Source: Botryococcus braunii (taxonomy: Eukaryota > Chlorophyta > Trebouxiophyceae). Taken from it: 64,000 nt of DNA. How positions within the stretch are numbered: the first letter of the stretch is position 1; every line of letters starts with the position of its first letter. Where the stretch lies: positions 37,501-101,500 of the forward strand of contig MVGU01001197.1 of NCBI GenBank assembly GCA_002005505.1, written 5' to 3'. The notes beneath the pieces were generated by a model. The model was given only the letters and a program-made list of their open reading frames with translations, made no database searches and had not been told where the DNA came from. Below are positions 11,013-23,283 of the stretch, piece by piece. The position numbers and the translations under genes are program-made.

Positions 11013-12086
11013 TCAATCGAGAGTTAAAGAGAGAAATTCGGTACCTCGGTCGCAACGAATGCACTTGACGGTGAGCCCTTTTTCAGTCTGCCAGTACAGT
11101 ATGAAGTCCCTGACCACTGATCCAATGACGTCTTTAGATTTGACTGGTAAGACCGCTTTCCACTGAGTGGCCTCATCTACCACAGTCACCCAGAATCGCT
11201 CTCCAGTGATTGCTGTAGGGGAAATTGGACCCACAGTATATATATGGATTCTGTCAAGGGGGTTCACTGCAGGTCTGCTACTCTCTCCAAATGGTGGGCG
11301 GGTATGCTTCCCTTCAATGCAGGCTTCACAATATTTAGGACACTTTTCACACGGGGACAACGATGTGTCGAATCCTGTGACCAGCTGCTCTCTGCTCAGA
11401 AGCTGCATCCATGGCTCACCAGGGTGCCCCATCCTACTATGCCACATGAATCTTCTGGCACAGTCATGTTTCAGGATTTTCTTGCCTTTAGTCTTGACAA
11501 CAGCTGTGACAGGAGTAGGGTTAGCATTTGCAGGAACAGGGAAGCTGTCATGAATGTAGTACAGGCCATTTTCAGAGCTGACAGGGACCCTCCACCCATT
11601 CGGTCTTGATACAGCTGTAAAAGCTCCAACACTATCTGTGATAAAATTTGCTCCATCACACAAGGCAGCTGACCCTGACAAAATATTAGTGGTCGCCGAG
11701 GGGACACACTGCACGTGGTGCAGCCACAATGGAACACACTGCTGGCTGATGATACATACAGACCCTGTGGCAATAATCCCTCCTGTGGCATCTGAAGTGG
11801 CAAGCTGTAAGGGAATGGGCTTGGCATGTACAGTGGGTGCATGCAAGAGGGACATATTATTGACCAGATATATAGACGCTCCACTGTCAACAAGCCATGA
11901 CTGTTTGGATTTCCGCCTACTGGAAGGGTCCAGTACATTGTAACCTACCATATATGACGTACCTTCAGGAGGGGGAGAGGGAGGACCAGGTGGTGGGTGC
12001 AGCAGGGGAAACGCTCCAGCTCCAGGAAGGCATGTTGGACTGCTGGGGGAGGATGAGGTCCTCCACGAAGCTGCCCTTGAGGCCAC
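11013..12086 (-). pseudogene. COP1 protease and integrase N-terminal half
   Basis: Minus strand. Aspartic protease WLVDSGASIYLVN, GAG-pre-integrase HHCC region (FMWHSRMGHPGEPW to CEKCPKYCEACIEGK) and the integrase core start (VGPISPTAITGERFWVTVVD, CIRCDRGTEF). It stops soon after the second catalytic Asp by frameshift. It aligns closely to the corresponding part of COP3. Confidence 0.84.
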
Positions 12087-12999
12087 ATGCCTGCCAGTTG
12101 CTGTACTGCTGCCACCACGTTTCTCTGTGTCTCTGCATCCCTCTGTCTCTTGCGGCAGTCGCGCCAGAAGTGTCCTTTCTTATGGCAGTAGTTGCACGTC
12201 CCACGCACTTCTGTCTTAGGGTCCACTTCTGCTGACTGTCTGGACTGGTTGACCACACTGGCGGCAGGGGGAGGGACTACTGTCTCTGGTGCAGGGAGGG
12301 CCATCATGACCCTGGCTGGCTGATCCCCATCATCGTTGTAGCCAATTGCCTCTGGAGTGGTGGTGATGAGGTCTGCCAATCGATCCAGTGGGTGGGCAAC
12401 TGCAGTGGACAATAGCCCTGGCTCTCTTGCATTTGCTGGCAGGCCCTGTACAATCTGAGTTGCCAAATACCCATTCAGGAGATCGTGTCCATTTCGCTTT
12501 AGGCAGCCCTTCAAATTGATGATCCGATTCACGTATTGAGAGAGGGTCTCTCCTTGGCGCATGCCCCGAGACATCTCCTTCAGCCAGTCAGCATTGGCCT
12601 GAGGATTGTGTCCTCCTGTGAATATCTTATAAATATGTATGTAGGCGTCGTAAGCTGATGGCAGAGGAGACAATTCTCCCAGCCAATCTTCTGGGACAGA
12701 CTCATACAAGAGCAACAGGGCACCAGCATTGTGGGTAGTCCCAGGCATAGCTTCTTGAATTGCAGGCAGGGACCTTTGGAATCATTGGCCGCAATGAATG
12801 CATCGTTCCAAACTACAAAGTTCTGGCATTTGTACTGCAGCTTGATGTGTACCTTTGCTTGCGTAGCAATGACTTTCGGCAGGGTGTCGCCTTCTCCCCT
12901 GGACGTACTGGGCGTGCAGGGTTCCCGGGTTGGTGTGGATGTAGACTGCTCGCTGGCTGACTTTGAAGCCTCGCTGGAACTCGATCCCTTCTTCTTCAT
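11945..12999 (-). pseudogene. COP1 gag (two overlapping frames)
   Basis: The N-terminal frame 12580-12999 carries PREPCTPSTSRGEGD-like sequence, also seen at the start of COP3 Gag. The second frame, 11945-12748, carries the capsid-like region (LLLLYESVPEDWLGELS, QYVNRIINLKGCL) and a zinc knuckle CNYCHKKGHFWRDC at about 12170-12210. A frameshift around 12730 separates them. In COP3 the same regions are one uninterrupted frame. Confidence 0.83.
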
Positions 13000-13019
13000 G
13001 ATGTGGATGGTTGGTTATA

Positions 13020-13535
13020 TTTCGCCCTCTGATAGTCTGGAGTCTCCGTCCTCGTCTTCGCTGTCTGGCTCTGTAAGCCACTCCTCCTCATAGTGGCGAT
13101 CACTGTTTAGCAGCAGCCTATCCAGAAAATCGTCGTCCAGGCCAGCCAATGCAGATTCAACGGTTGTGTAGGCAGCTTTCTCCGTTCAATACGCTTCTGG
13201 GATGGTCCTCCCGTCCGCTGCAGGCACCTTTCAAATATTGCTCTGGTCAAAACTCCTGGGTCTCCGTTGATGAATGAAAGCTCCCACTCCGTTACTTTGT
13301 ATGCTGGGTAAATGGGGAATCGGTCCTGAAACCACTTGGGAGGAGTGAGGGCGCCTCGTCCGTATTCCTCGTGGACGAAGTCTTTCACAATGAATGCTCG
13401 TTCTTCTATGGTCCGGGGTCCTCTCTCTCCTCCAGCTTTTCTTCTTTCGTTATATGATGGAGGAGGAGGTGGTGGTCGTCTAACAGGTCCAGTCGAGCAT
13501 GATCCCATTCTCCCTGTTCGCCTCGTTCGCACCAT
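13020..13535 (-). pseudogene. COP1 extra ORF upstream of gag (ORF1)
   Basis: Starts at an ATG at 13535. It shares PPSYNER, RTIEERAFIVKDFV, WFQDRFPIYPAYK and WELSFINGDPG with COP3 ORF1 (45073-45612). A frameshift near 13175 follows; beyond it another frame continues the similarity (VESALAGLDDDFLDRLL, then an acidic tail with EEEWLTEPDSEDED). No known family is recognised: no zinc finger, catalytic motif, signal peptide or membrane segment. Conservation on both sides of the frameshift implies a real ~180-residue protein in the ancestor of COP1 and COP3. Function unknown. Confidence 0.7.
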
Positions 13536-13587
13536 CGTTGATTAAGCAACTCGGGTCACACATTGTACATGCCCAGTAGAAAAGTTA

Positions 13588-13601
13588 GTGGGCCCATAAC
13601 C
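13588..13601 (-). other. COP1 primer-binding site (half-tRNA type)
   Basis: On the minus strand this reads GGTTATGGGCCCAC directly after the LTR end. It is complementary to an initiator tRNA-Met anticodon arm (GTGGGCCCATAACC) rather than to a tRNA 3' end. Confidence 0.75.
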
Positions 13602-13611
13602 TGTAAACTTC
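13602..13611 (-). repeat. First 10 bp of COP1 5' LTR, cut by COP2
   Basis: TGTAAACTTC here matches the LTR end TGTTAACTTC at 357-366 with one change. The next base begins a different LTR (TGTAAAAGG, COP2). The rest of the COP1 5' LTR resumes at 37617 with TTCTGAGC, so COP2 is nested in this LTR with inferred TSD ACTTC. Confidence 0.75.
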
Positions 13612-13856
13612 TGTAAAAGGTTATGGGCAGCGGCGTATCCTGTAAGCAAGCAGACAGGTAGTAAGTTCGTGTCTCTCCAGCTACAGTCCTTGACGACTGT
13701 CGGCTCTTTAAACACATGCAACTGCATGAACAAGACTGGCATCCTTATGTGCCCAGTATCTTTCCAAACCAGTTGCATTACATGTTGATCTGTCAATGAG
13801 CATCTACACACGGATAAGCTCCTGACGGCTGAAAGCAAGTATCTTCCGATACTCAA
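13612..13856 (-). repeat. COP2 3' LTR, left part
   Basis: 245 bp matching 36921-37164 of the COP2 5' LTR, then interrupted at TCAA (13853-13856) by the BLOCK. It continues at 30817-31277. The two parts total 702 bp after removing one TCAA, the same length as the COP4 LTR. Confidence 0.88.
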
Positions 13857-14607
13857 CACTCCCCCAAATAAATAAGTACAATGGGTTTGCAGCTGGTCCG
13901 CAGACTCATTAGGCAGTGTCCCCCTTTGCCAAAAGCATTTAATAGTCCCTAAGTAAATATATTTTCGTTGCGCAAACTGGAACTTTGCTGGTTTTAACTA
14001 TTGAACGTAGTATTGCGCAAGCAACCAAAGGCCCCCAAAATCTGAGTTCCTTGACTTAGGCACGCTCGAACCCACATGCTTTAAGCCCGGTCCCCCATCA
14101 CACAAATAGCATTGCCGGGCCCGTGTGCCCAACATCGCCTCCAACAAGGAGTGAAGCCTCGAATAAAGCCAGCCCACCACATTGAAAATGCATACTTACT
14201 AAACTGTAGCTCCAAATGTGGAACCGAAAAGTGCTGAAAAACCGTGATTCGCAACTTAACCTTGGAACTGCTACAACGGAGCCAACATCCGGTACCCCAC
14301 CATCCCCCTCCACGCACGTGTCCTCCACTCCCACACAAATACTTTGCCTACTTTTAATTTAAAAGTAAATGCAAGCGGACCCAAGACTGACCGGTTGTAG
14401 TTGGGCTACCCTTCTCTGCGGCTTGCGTCTTCACCACTCCTGTATGTGCCTAAGGCGCGAGATTTTTTCGGGGCATCGAGATAAGCTTTTGGACTGAAGC
14501 AGCCCACGTGGACTACACGTGATGGTACAGCCAGGTCCGGGCAACGCCTTTCAAGGGGTACAATCCGCGGTTGAAAAATCGATTGTACTTATTTGTTTGG
14601 CGGAGTG
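13857..14607. mobile_element. 750-bp TIR element, copy 1
   Basis: 751 bp with imperfect terminal inverted repeats of ~23 bp (CACTCCCCCAAATAAATAAG at the left; TTTGTTTGGCGGAGTG at the right). It is non-autonomous with no coding capacity; small frames inside lack motifs. The CACT start is reminiscent of CACTA-type ends, but the 4-bp TSD of the whole block argues against a simple CACTA assignment. Nearly identical to 30068-30816. Confidence 0.75.
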
Positions 14608-17600
14608 AAGGGTAGGGGAGCTAGGGTTTAAAAATAGGCATGGGGCTCGTGCGTCACGTGGGGTACCCCAGGGTACCCACATTACTTATTGAAGTCCAGC
14701 ACTCAACACATGTGTGTGTGGAGGCTGGGATGTACTACCTTGAGGATCCTCGTATATACGTCGTTGCGCTCGCAGTGGTGTCTTGGCTATATAGCACGCC
14801 AGAGCTCTGGGTCTTCAACACCTTAAACGTCAAGCGTGATTAACATGATCAGGTAATCAGCCCCTACAAGGTCTTAGACAATTCACGGGGGAGATCAAGT
14901 GATGATGATTCAGGTGGTGACCGACCCTTGTCCGGCAGTCCACATCTTGTGGACGAGGGTATAGCGCATGAGACTGCAGATGTGTTAAAAGAAAGGCCAC
15001 CGCATGGGTGCCAACGAGGTGTACTACCAAACAATATAAGAAACATGCAGGATCAAGCCAATCATTGCAGCACAAGTAGAAGTATATAGCCACGATGTAG
15101 TACATGTATTGAAGCAGGCCAAAGAGGTCGATTAGGATCTAACCAAAAAAGCACGTGCCGTAAAATGGAATTGCCTCCTCACACGAAGCAAGAGTGCCAG
15201 CAAGTTTCAGAGAACAAGCTGAAGGTGATTTAAGTTAGCTTTTCATTTCAGCCTTCACGCATTGAATGCAGATGGAGCTAAAGCCGCCATCAAAGGAGAA
15301 AGTCGTACACAGCGCAAGGGGGGAGGGGGGGGAGCAGATTCTTTGTAGCTGAAGAGGGTTGTCTAATCAAAAGGGGTAGTGGTATGGTCAAGAGAGGAGG
15401 GGGGGAGAGAGAGGGAGGGAGGGGGTGTAGGGGTGTGATGGACTTAGTACCACTTGAAAAACGCAGGTTTTTTGCTCCATCTTCTACCTCCTTCCTCACA
15501 TGGATTACCAAATTTATTATTCTTGAAACATTAAATTGATGTTTGACTTCAGTACACAAGCAGATCGGGAAGATATAATACTTTTGATGCGGAGCTTCGT
15601 TGCATCACCTTTAAAGCTATTGTATCGTTTTGCAACCGGATTTTCAGGAGGACATGCTTCAATGAGTGCTCAAATTAGAAGTGTTAAAAACTTGAAATCA
15701 AGACGGAACCAGGGTATGACCAGAAATACAATGAGAATCCTTCGGACGCCTGACGCAAATAGCATCCCCATGTCCGATTCGACGGCATACGGAAATCTCA
15801 ATGCCAAAGTTTGCCACCCCAATTGTAAAGCAATAATTAATTAATAGTATATAACACGAAAGAATGTCCGGCATCGGAAGTTGCATGGCTCAACGGCCCA
15901 CACTGGGCAAAGACATCGCTCCTAAAACGAGCCTGCCATCCCCAATGTAGAGCAGCACTTGATTCAAGATTTTGGTATTTAAGAATAATAGCTAATTAGA
16001 ATATGAATACGTTACGTTCTGGACGTTTGAATGTGTGTGCCCGACGAAAATCGGGATATAGTGAAAGTCCTGTCTTCGGCTATCCATGCAAAAACCCCTT
16101 CTGAAGGGTAGGGGAGCTAGGGTTTAAAAATAGGCATGGGGCTCGTGCGTCACGTGGGGTACCCCAGGGTACCCACATTACTTATTGAAGTCCAGCACTC
16201 AACACATGTGTGTGTGGAGGCTGGGATGTACTACCTTGAGGATCCTCGTATATACGTCGTTGCGCTCGCAGTGGTGTCTTGGCTATATAGCACGCCAGAG
16301 CTCTGGGTCTTCAACACCTTAAACGTCAAGCGTGATTAACATGATCAGGTAATCAGCCCCTACAAGGTCTTAGACAATTCACGGGGGAGATCAAGTGATG
16401 ATGATTCAGGTGGTGACCGACCCTTGTCCGGCAGTCCACATCTTGTGGACGAGGGTATAGCGCATGAGACTGCAGATGTGTTAAAAGAAAGGCCACCGCA
16501 TGGGTGCCAACGAGGTGTACTACCAAACAATATAAGAAACATGCAGGATCAAGCCAATCATTGCAGCACAAGTAGAAGTATATAGCCACGATGTAGTACA
16601 TGTATTGAAGCAGGCCAAAGAGGTCGATTAGGATCTAACCAAAAGAGCAAGTGCCGTAAAATGGAATTGCCTCCTCACACGAAGCAAGAGTGCCAGCAAG
16701 TTTCAGAGAACAAGCTGAAGGTGATTTGAGTTAGCTTTTCATTTCAGCCTTCACGCATTGAATGCAGATGGAGCTAAAGCCGCCATCAAAGGAGAAAGTC
16801 GTACACAGCGCAAGGGGGGAGGGGGGGAGCAGATTCTTTGTAGCTGAAGAGGGTTGTCTAATCAAAAGGGGTAGTGGTATGGTCAAGAGAGGAGGGGGGG
16901 AGAGAGAGGGAGGGAGGGAGGGAGGGGGTGTAGGGGTGTGATGGACTTAGGACCACTTGAAAAACGCAGGTTTTTTGCTCCATCTTCTACCTCCTTCCTC
17001 ACATGGATTACCAAATTTATTATTCTTGAAACATTAAATTGATGTTTGACTTCAGTACACAAGCGGATGGGGAAGATATAATACTTTTGATGCGGAGCTT
17101 CGTTGCATCACCTTTAAAGCTATTGTATCGTTTTGCAACCGGAATTTCAGGAGGACATGCTTCAATGAGTGCTCAAATTAGAAGTGTTAAAAACTTGAAA
17201 TCAAGACGGAACCAGGGTATGACCAGAAATACAATGAGAATCCTTCGGACGCCTGACACAAATAGCATCCCCATGTCCGATTCGACGGCATACGGAAATC
17301 TCAATGCCAAAGTTTGCCACCCCAATTGTTAAGCAATAATTAATTAATAGTATATAACACGAATGAATGTCCGGCATCGGAAGTTGCATGGCTCAACGGC
17401 CCACACTGGGCAAAGACATCGCTCCTAAAACGAGCCTGCCATCCCCAATGTAGAGCAGCACTTGATTCAAGATTTTGGTATTTAAGAATAATAACTAATT
17501 AGAATATGAATACGTTACGTTCTGGACGTTTGAATGTGTGTGCCCGACGAAAATCGGGATATAGTGAAAGTCCTGTCTTCGGCTATCCATGCAAAAACCC

Positions 17601-20600
17601 CTTCTGAAGGGTAGGGGAGCTAGGGTTTAAAAATAGGCATGGGGCTCGTGCGTCACGTGGGGTACCCCAGGGTACCCACATTACTTATTGAAGTCCAGCA
17701 CTCAACACATGTGTGTGTGGAGGCTGGGATGTACTACCTTGAGGATCCTCGTATATACGTCGTTGCGCTCGCAGTGGTGTCTTGGCTATATAGCACGCCA
17801 GAGCTCTGGGTCTTCAACACCTTAAACGTCAAGCGTGATTAACATGATCAGGTAATCAGCCCCTACAAGGTCTTAGACAATTCACGGGGGAGATCAAGTG
17901 ATGATGATTCAGGTGGTGACCGACCCTTGTCCGGCAGTCCACATCTTGTGGACGAGGGTATAGCGCATGAGACTGCAGATGTGTTAAAAGAAAGGCCACC
18001 GCATGGGTGCCAACGAGGTGTACTACCAAACAATATAAGAAACATGCAGGATCAAGCCAATCATTGCAGCACAAGTAGAAGTATATAGCCACGATGTAGT
18101 ACATGTATTGAAGCAGGCCAAAGAGGTCGATTAGGATCTAACCAAAAAAGCACGTGCCGTAAAATGGAATTGCCTCCTCACATGAAGCAAGAGTGCCAGC
18201 AAGTTTCAGAGAACAAGCTGAAGGTGATTTAAGTTAGCTTTTCATTTCAGCCTTCACGCATTGAATGCAGATGGAGCTAAAGCCGCCATCAAAGGAGAAA
18301 GTCGTACACAGCGCAAGGGGGGAGGGGGGGGAGCAGATTCTTTGTAGCTGAAGAGGGTTGTCTAATCAAAAGGGGTAGTGGTATGGTCAAGAGAGGAGGG
18401 GGGGAGAGAGAGGGAGGGAGGGAGGGAGGGGGTGTAGGGGTGTGATGGACTTAGTACCACTTGAAAACCGCAGGTTTTTTGCTCCATCTTCTACCTCCTT
18501 CCTCACATGTATTACCCAATTTATTATTCTTGAAACATTAAATTGATGTTTGACTTCAGTACACAAGCAGATGGGGAAGATATAATACTTTTGATGCGGA
18601 GCTTCGTTGCATCACCTTTAAAGCTATTGTATCGTTTTGCAACCGGATTTTCAGGAGGACATGCTTCAATGAGTGCTCAAATTAGAAGTGTTAAAAACTT
18701 GAAATCAAGACGGAACCAGGGTATGACCAGAAATACAATGAGAATCCTTCGGACGCCTGACGCAAATAGCATCCCCATGTCCGATTCGACGGCATACGGA
18801 AATCTCAATGCCAAAGTTTGCCACCCCAATTGTTAAGCAATAATTAATTAATAGTATATAACACGAATGAATGTCCGGCATCGGAAGTTGCATGGCTCAA
18901 CGGCCCACACTGGGCAAAGACATCGCTCCTAAAACGAGCCTGCCATCCCCAATGTAGAGCAGCACTTGATTCAAGATTTTGGTATTTAAGAATAATAACT
19001 ATTTAGAATATGAATTCGTTACGTTCTGGACGTTTGAATGTGTGTGCCCGACGAAAATCGGGATATAGTGAAAGTCCTGTCTTCGGCTATCCATGCAAAA
19101 ACCCCTTCTGAAGGGTAGGGGAGCTAGGGTTTAAAAATAGGCATGGGGCTCGTGCGTCACGTGGGGTACCCCAGGGTACCCACATTACTTATTGAAGTCC
19201 AGCACTCAACACATGTGTGTGTGGAGGCTGGGATGTACTACCTTGAGGATCCTCGTATATACGTCGTTGCGCTCGCAGTGGTGTCTTGGCTATATAGCAC
19301 GCCAGAGCTCTGGGTCTTCAACACCTTAAACGTCAAGCGTGATTAACATGATCAGGTAATCAGCCCCTACAAGGTCTTAGACAATTCACGGGGGAGATCA
19401 AGTGATGATGATTCAGGTGGTGACCGACCCTTGTCCGGCAGTCCACATCTTGTGGACGAGGGTATAGCGCATGAGACTGCAGATGTGTTAAAAGAAAGGC
19501 CACCGCATGGGTGCCAACGAGGTGTACTACCAAACAATATAAGAAACATGCAGGATCAAGCCAATCATTGCAGCACAAGTAGAAGTATATAGCCACGATG
19601 TAGTACATGTATTGAAGCAGGCCAAAGAGGTCGATTAGGATCTAACCAAAAAAGCACGTGCCGTAAAATGGAATTGCCTCCTCACATGAAGCAAGAGTGC
19701 CAGCAAGTTTCAGAGAACAAGCTGAAGGTGATTTAAGTTAGCTTTTCATTTCAGCCTTCACGCATTGAATGCAGATGGAGCTAAAGCCGCCATCAAAGGA
19801 GAAAGTCGTACACAGCGCAAGGGGGGAGGGGGGGAGCAGATTCTTTGTAGCTGAAGAGGGTTGTCTAATCAAAAGGGGTAGTGGTATGGTCAAGAGAGGA
19901 GGGGGGGAGAGAGAGGGAGGGAGGGAGGGAGGGGGTGTAGGGGTGTGATGGACTTAGTACCACTTGAAAAACGCAGGTTTTTTGCTCCATCTTCTACCTC
20001 CTTTCTCACATGGATTACCAAATTTATTATTCTTGAAACATTAAATTGATGTTTGAATTCAGTACACAAGCAGATGGGGAAGATATAATACTTTTGATGC
20101 GGAGCTTCGTTACATCACCTTTAAAGCTATTGTATCGTTTTGCAACCGGATTTTCAGGAGGACATGCTTCAATGAGTGCTCAAATTAGAAGTGTTAAAAA
20201 CTTGAAATCAAGACGGAACCAGGGTATGACCAGAAATACAATGAGAATCCTTCGGACGCCTGACGCAAATAGCATCCCCATGTCCGATTCGACGGCATAC
20301 GGAAATCTCAATGCCAAAGTTTGCCACCCCAATTGTTAAGCAATAATTAATTAATAGTATATAACACGAATGAATGTCCGGCATCGGAAGTTGCATGGCT
20401 CAACGGCCCACACTGGGCAAAGACATCGCTCCTAAAACGAGCCTGCCATCCCCAATGTAGAGCAGCACTTGATTCAAGATTTTGGTATTTAAGAATAATA
20501 ACTATTTAGAATATGAATACGTTACGTTCTGGACGTTTGAATGTGTGTGCCCGACGAAAATCGGGATATAGTGAAAGTCCTGTCTTCGGCTATCCATGCA

Positions 20601-23277
20601 AAAACCCCTTCTGAAGGGTAGGGGAGCTAGGGTTTAAAAATAGGCATGGGGCTCGTGCGTCACGTGGGGTACCCCAGGGTACCCACATTACTCATTGAAG
20701 TCCAGCACTCAACACATGTGTGTGTGGAGGCTGGGATGTACTACCTTGAGGATCCTCGTATATACGTCGTTGCGCTCGCAGTGGTGTCTTGGCTATATAG
20801 CACGCCAGAGCTCTGGGTCTTCAACACCTTAAACGTCAAGCGTGATTAACATGATCAGGTAATCAGCCCCTACAAGGTCTTAGACAATTCACGGGGGAGA
20901 TCAAGTGATGATGATTCAGGTGGTGACCGACCCTTGTCCGGCAGTCCACATCTTGTGGACGAGGGTATAGCGCATGAGACTGCAGATGTGTTAAAAGAAA
21001 GGCCACCGCATGGGTGCCAACGAGGTGTACTACCAAACAATATAAGAAACATGCAGGATCAAGCCAATCATTGCAGCACAAGTAGAAGTATATAGCCACG
21101 ATGTAGTACATGTATTGAAGCAGGCCAAAGAGGTCGATTAGGATCTAACCAAAAAAGCACGTGCCGTAAAATGGAATTGCCTCCTCACATGAAGCAAGAG
21201 TGCCAGCAAGTTTCAGAGAACAAGCTGAAGGTGATTTAAGTTAGCTTTTCATTTCAGCCTTCACGCATTGAATGCAGATGGAGCTAAAGCCGCCATCAAA
21301 GGAGAAAGTCGTACACAGCGCAAGGGGGAGGGGGGGGAGCAGATTCTTTGTAGCTGAAGAGGGTTGTCTAATCAAAAGGGGTAGTGGTATGGTCAAGAGA
21401 GGAGGGGGGAGAGAGAGGGAGGGAGGGAGGGAGGGGGTGTAGGGGTGTGATAGACTTAGTACCACTTGAAAAACGCAGGTTTTTTGCTCCATCTTCTACC
21501 TCCTTTCTCACATGGATTACCAAATTTATTATTCTTGAAACATTAAATTGATGTTTGAATTCAGTACACAAGCAGATGGGGAAGATATAATACTTTTGAT
21601 GCGGAGCTTCGTTACATCACCTTTAAAGCTATTGTATCGTTTTGCAACCGGATTTTCAGGAGGACATGCTTCAATGAGTGCTCAAATTAGAAGTGTTAAA
21701 AACTTGAAATCAAGACGGAACCAGGGTATGACCAGAAATACAATGAGAATCCTTCGGACGCCTGACGCAAATAGCATCCCCATGTCCGATTCGACGGCAT
21801 ACGGAAATCTCAATGCCAAAGTTTGCCACCCCATTGTTAAGCAATAATTAATTAATAGTATATAACACGAATGAATGTCCGGCATCGGAAGTTGCATGGC
21901 TCAACGGCCCACACTGGGCAAAGACATCGCTCCTAAAACGAGCCTGCCATCCCCAATGTAGAGCAGCACTTGATTCAAGATTTTGGTATTTAAGAATAAT
22001 AACTATTTAGAATATGAATACGTTACGTTCTGGACGTTTGAATGTGTGTGCCCGACGAAAATCGGGATATAGTGAAAGTCCTGTCTTCGGCTATCCATGC
22101 AAAAACCCCTTCTGAAGGGTAGGGGAGCTAGGGTTTAAAAATAGGCATGGGGCTCGTGCGTCACGTGGGGTACCCCAGGGTACCCACATTACTCATTGAA
22201 GTCCAGCACTCAACACATGTGTGTGTGGAGGCTGGGATGTACTACCTTGAGGATCCTCGTATATACGTCGTTGCGCTCGCAGTGGTGTCTTGGCTATACA
22301 GCACGCCAGAGCTCTGGGTCTTCAACACCTTAAACGTCAAGCGTGATTAACATGATCAGGTAATCAGCCCCTACAAGGTCTTAGACAATTCACGGGGAGA
22401 TCAAGTGATGATGATTCAGGTGGTGACCGACCCTTGTCCGGCAGTCCACATCTTGTGGACGAGGGTATAGCGCATGAGACTGCAGATGTGTTAAAAGAAA
22501 GGCCACCGCATGGGTGCCAACGAGGTGTACTACCAAACAATATAAGAAACATGCAGGATCAAGCCAATCATTGCAGCACAAGTAGAAGTATATAGCCACG
22601 ATGTAGTACATGTATTGAAGCAGGCCAAAGAGGTCGATTAGGATCTAACCAAAAAAGCACGTGCCGTAAAATGGAATTGCCTCCTCACATGAAGCAAGAG
22701 TGCCAGCAAGTTTCAGAGAACAAGCTGAAGGTGATTTAAGTTAGCTTTTCATTTCAGCCTTCACGCATTGAATGCAGATGGAGCTAAAGCCGCCATCAAA
22801 GGAGAAAGTCGTACACAGCGCAAGGGGGAGGGGGGGGAGCAGATTCTTTGTAGCTGAAGAGGGTTGTCTAATCAAAAGGGGTAGTGGTATGGTCAAGAGA
22901 GGAGGGGGGAGAGAGAGGGAGGGAGGGAGGGAGGGGGTGTAGGGGTGTGATGGACTTAGTACCACTTGAAAAACGCAGGTTTTTTGCTCCATCTTCTACC
23001 TCCTTCCTCACATGGATTACCCAGTTTATTATTCTTGAAACATTAAATTGATGTTTGACTTCAGTACACAAGCAGATGGGGAAGATATAATACTTTTGAT
23101 GCGGAGCTTCGTTGCATCACCTTTAAAGCTATTGTATCGTTTTGCAACCGGATTTTCAGGAGGACATGCTTCAATGAGTGCTCAAATTAGAAGTGTTAAA
23201 AACTTGAAATCAAGACGGAACCAGGGTATGACCAGAAATACAATGAGAATCCTTCGGACGCCTGACGCAAATAGCAT
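14608..23277. repeat. 1.5-kb tandem repeat array, units 1-6 (unit 6 interrupted)
   Basis: Head-to-tail units of 1496-1504 bp starting GAAGGGTAGGGGAGCTAGGG at about 14607, 16103, 17606, 19110, 20613 and 22114. Junctions read CCCCTTC|TGAAGGG. Units look very similar (few differences per unit). Each holds a TATA-like AGGGTTTAAAAATAGG, a CACGTG core, a hairpin GTCCACATCTTGTGGAC and a G-rich tract (GGGAGGG repeats) of variable length. A 67-codon plus-strand frame (start 14640 and equivalents) is intact in all six; other frames vary or shift. No known RNA gene was recognised. The sixth unit is split at 23277 by GYP2 and resumes at 29732. Confidence 0.93.
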
Positions 23278-23283
23278 CAACGG

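Noticed and set aside
14100..14180. Pol III B-box-like GGTTCGAGCG in the 750-bp TIR element (possible SINE)
   Set aside because: No A-box at suitable distance and no poly-A or other 3' tail; the element has TIRs instead.
14857..15105. 82-codon minus-strand frame in the tandem repeat
   Set aside because: Disrupted by a one-base loss in unit 6 and lacking any motif; its persistence in other units reflects overall unit similarity.
15536..15844. ~100-codon plus-strand frame (MMFDFSTQ) in the tandem repeat
   Set aside because: Several replacement substitutions and length changes between units; no sign of constraint.
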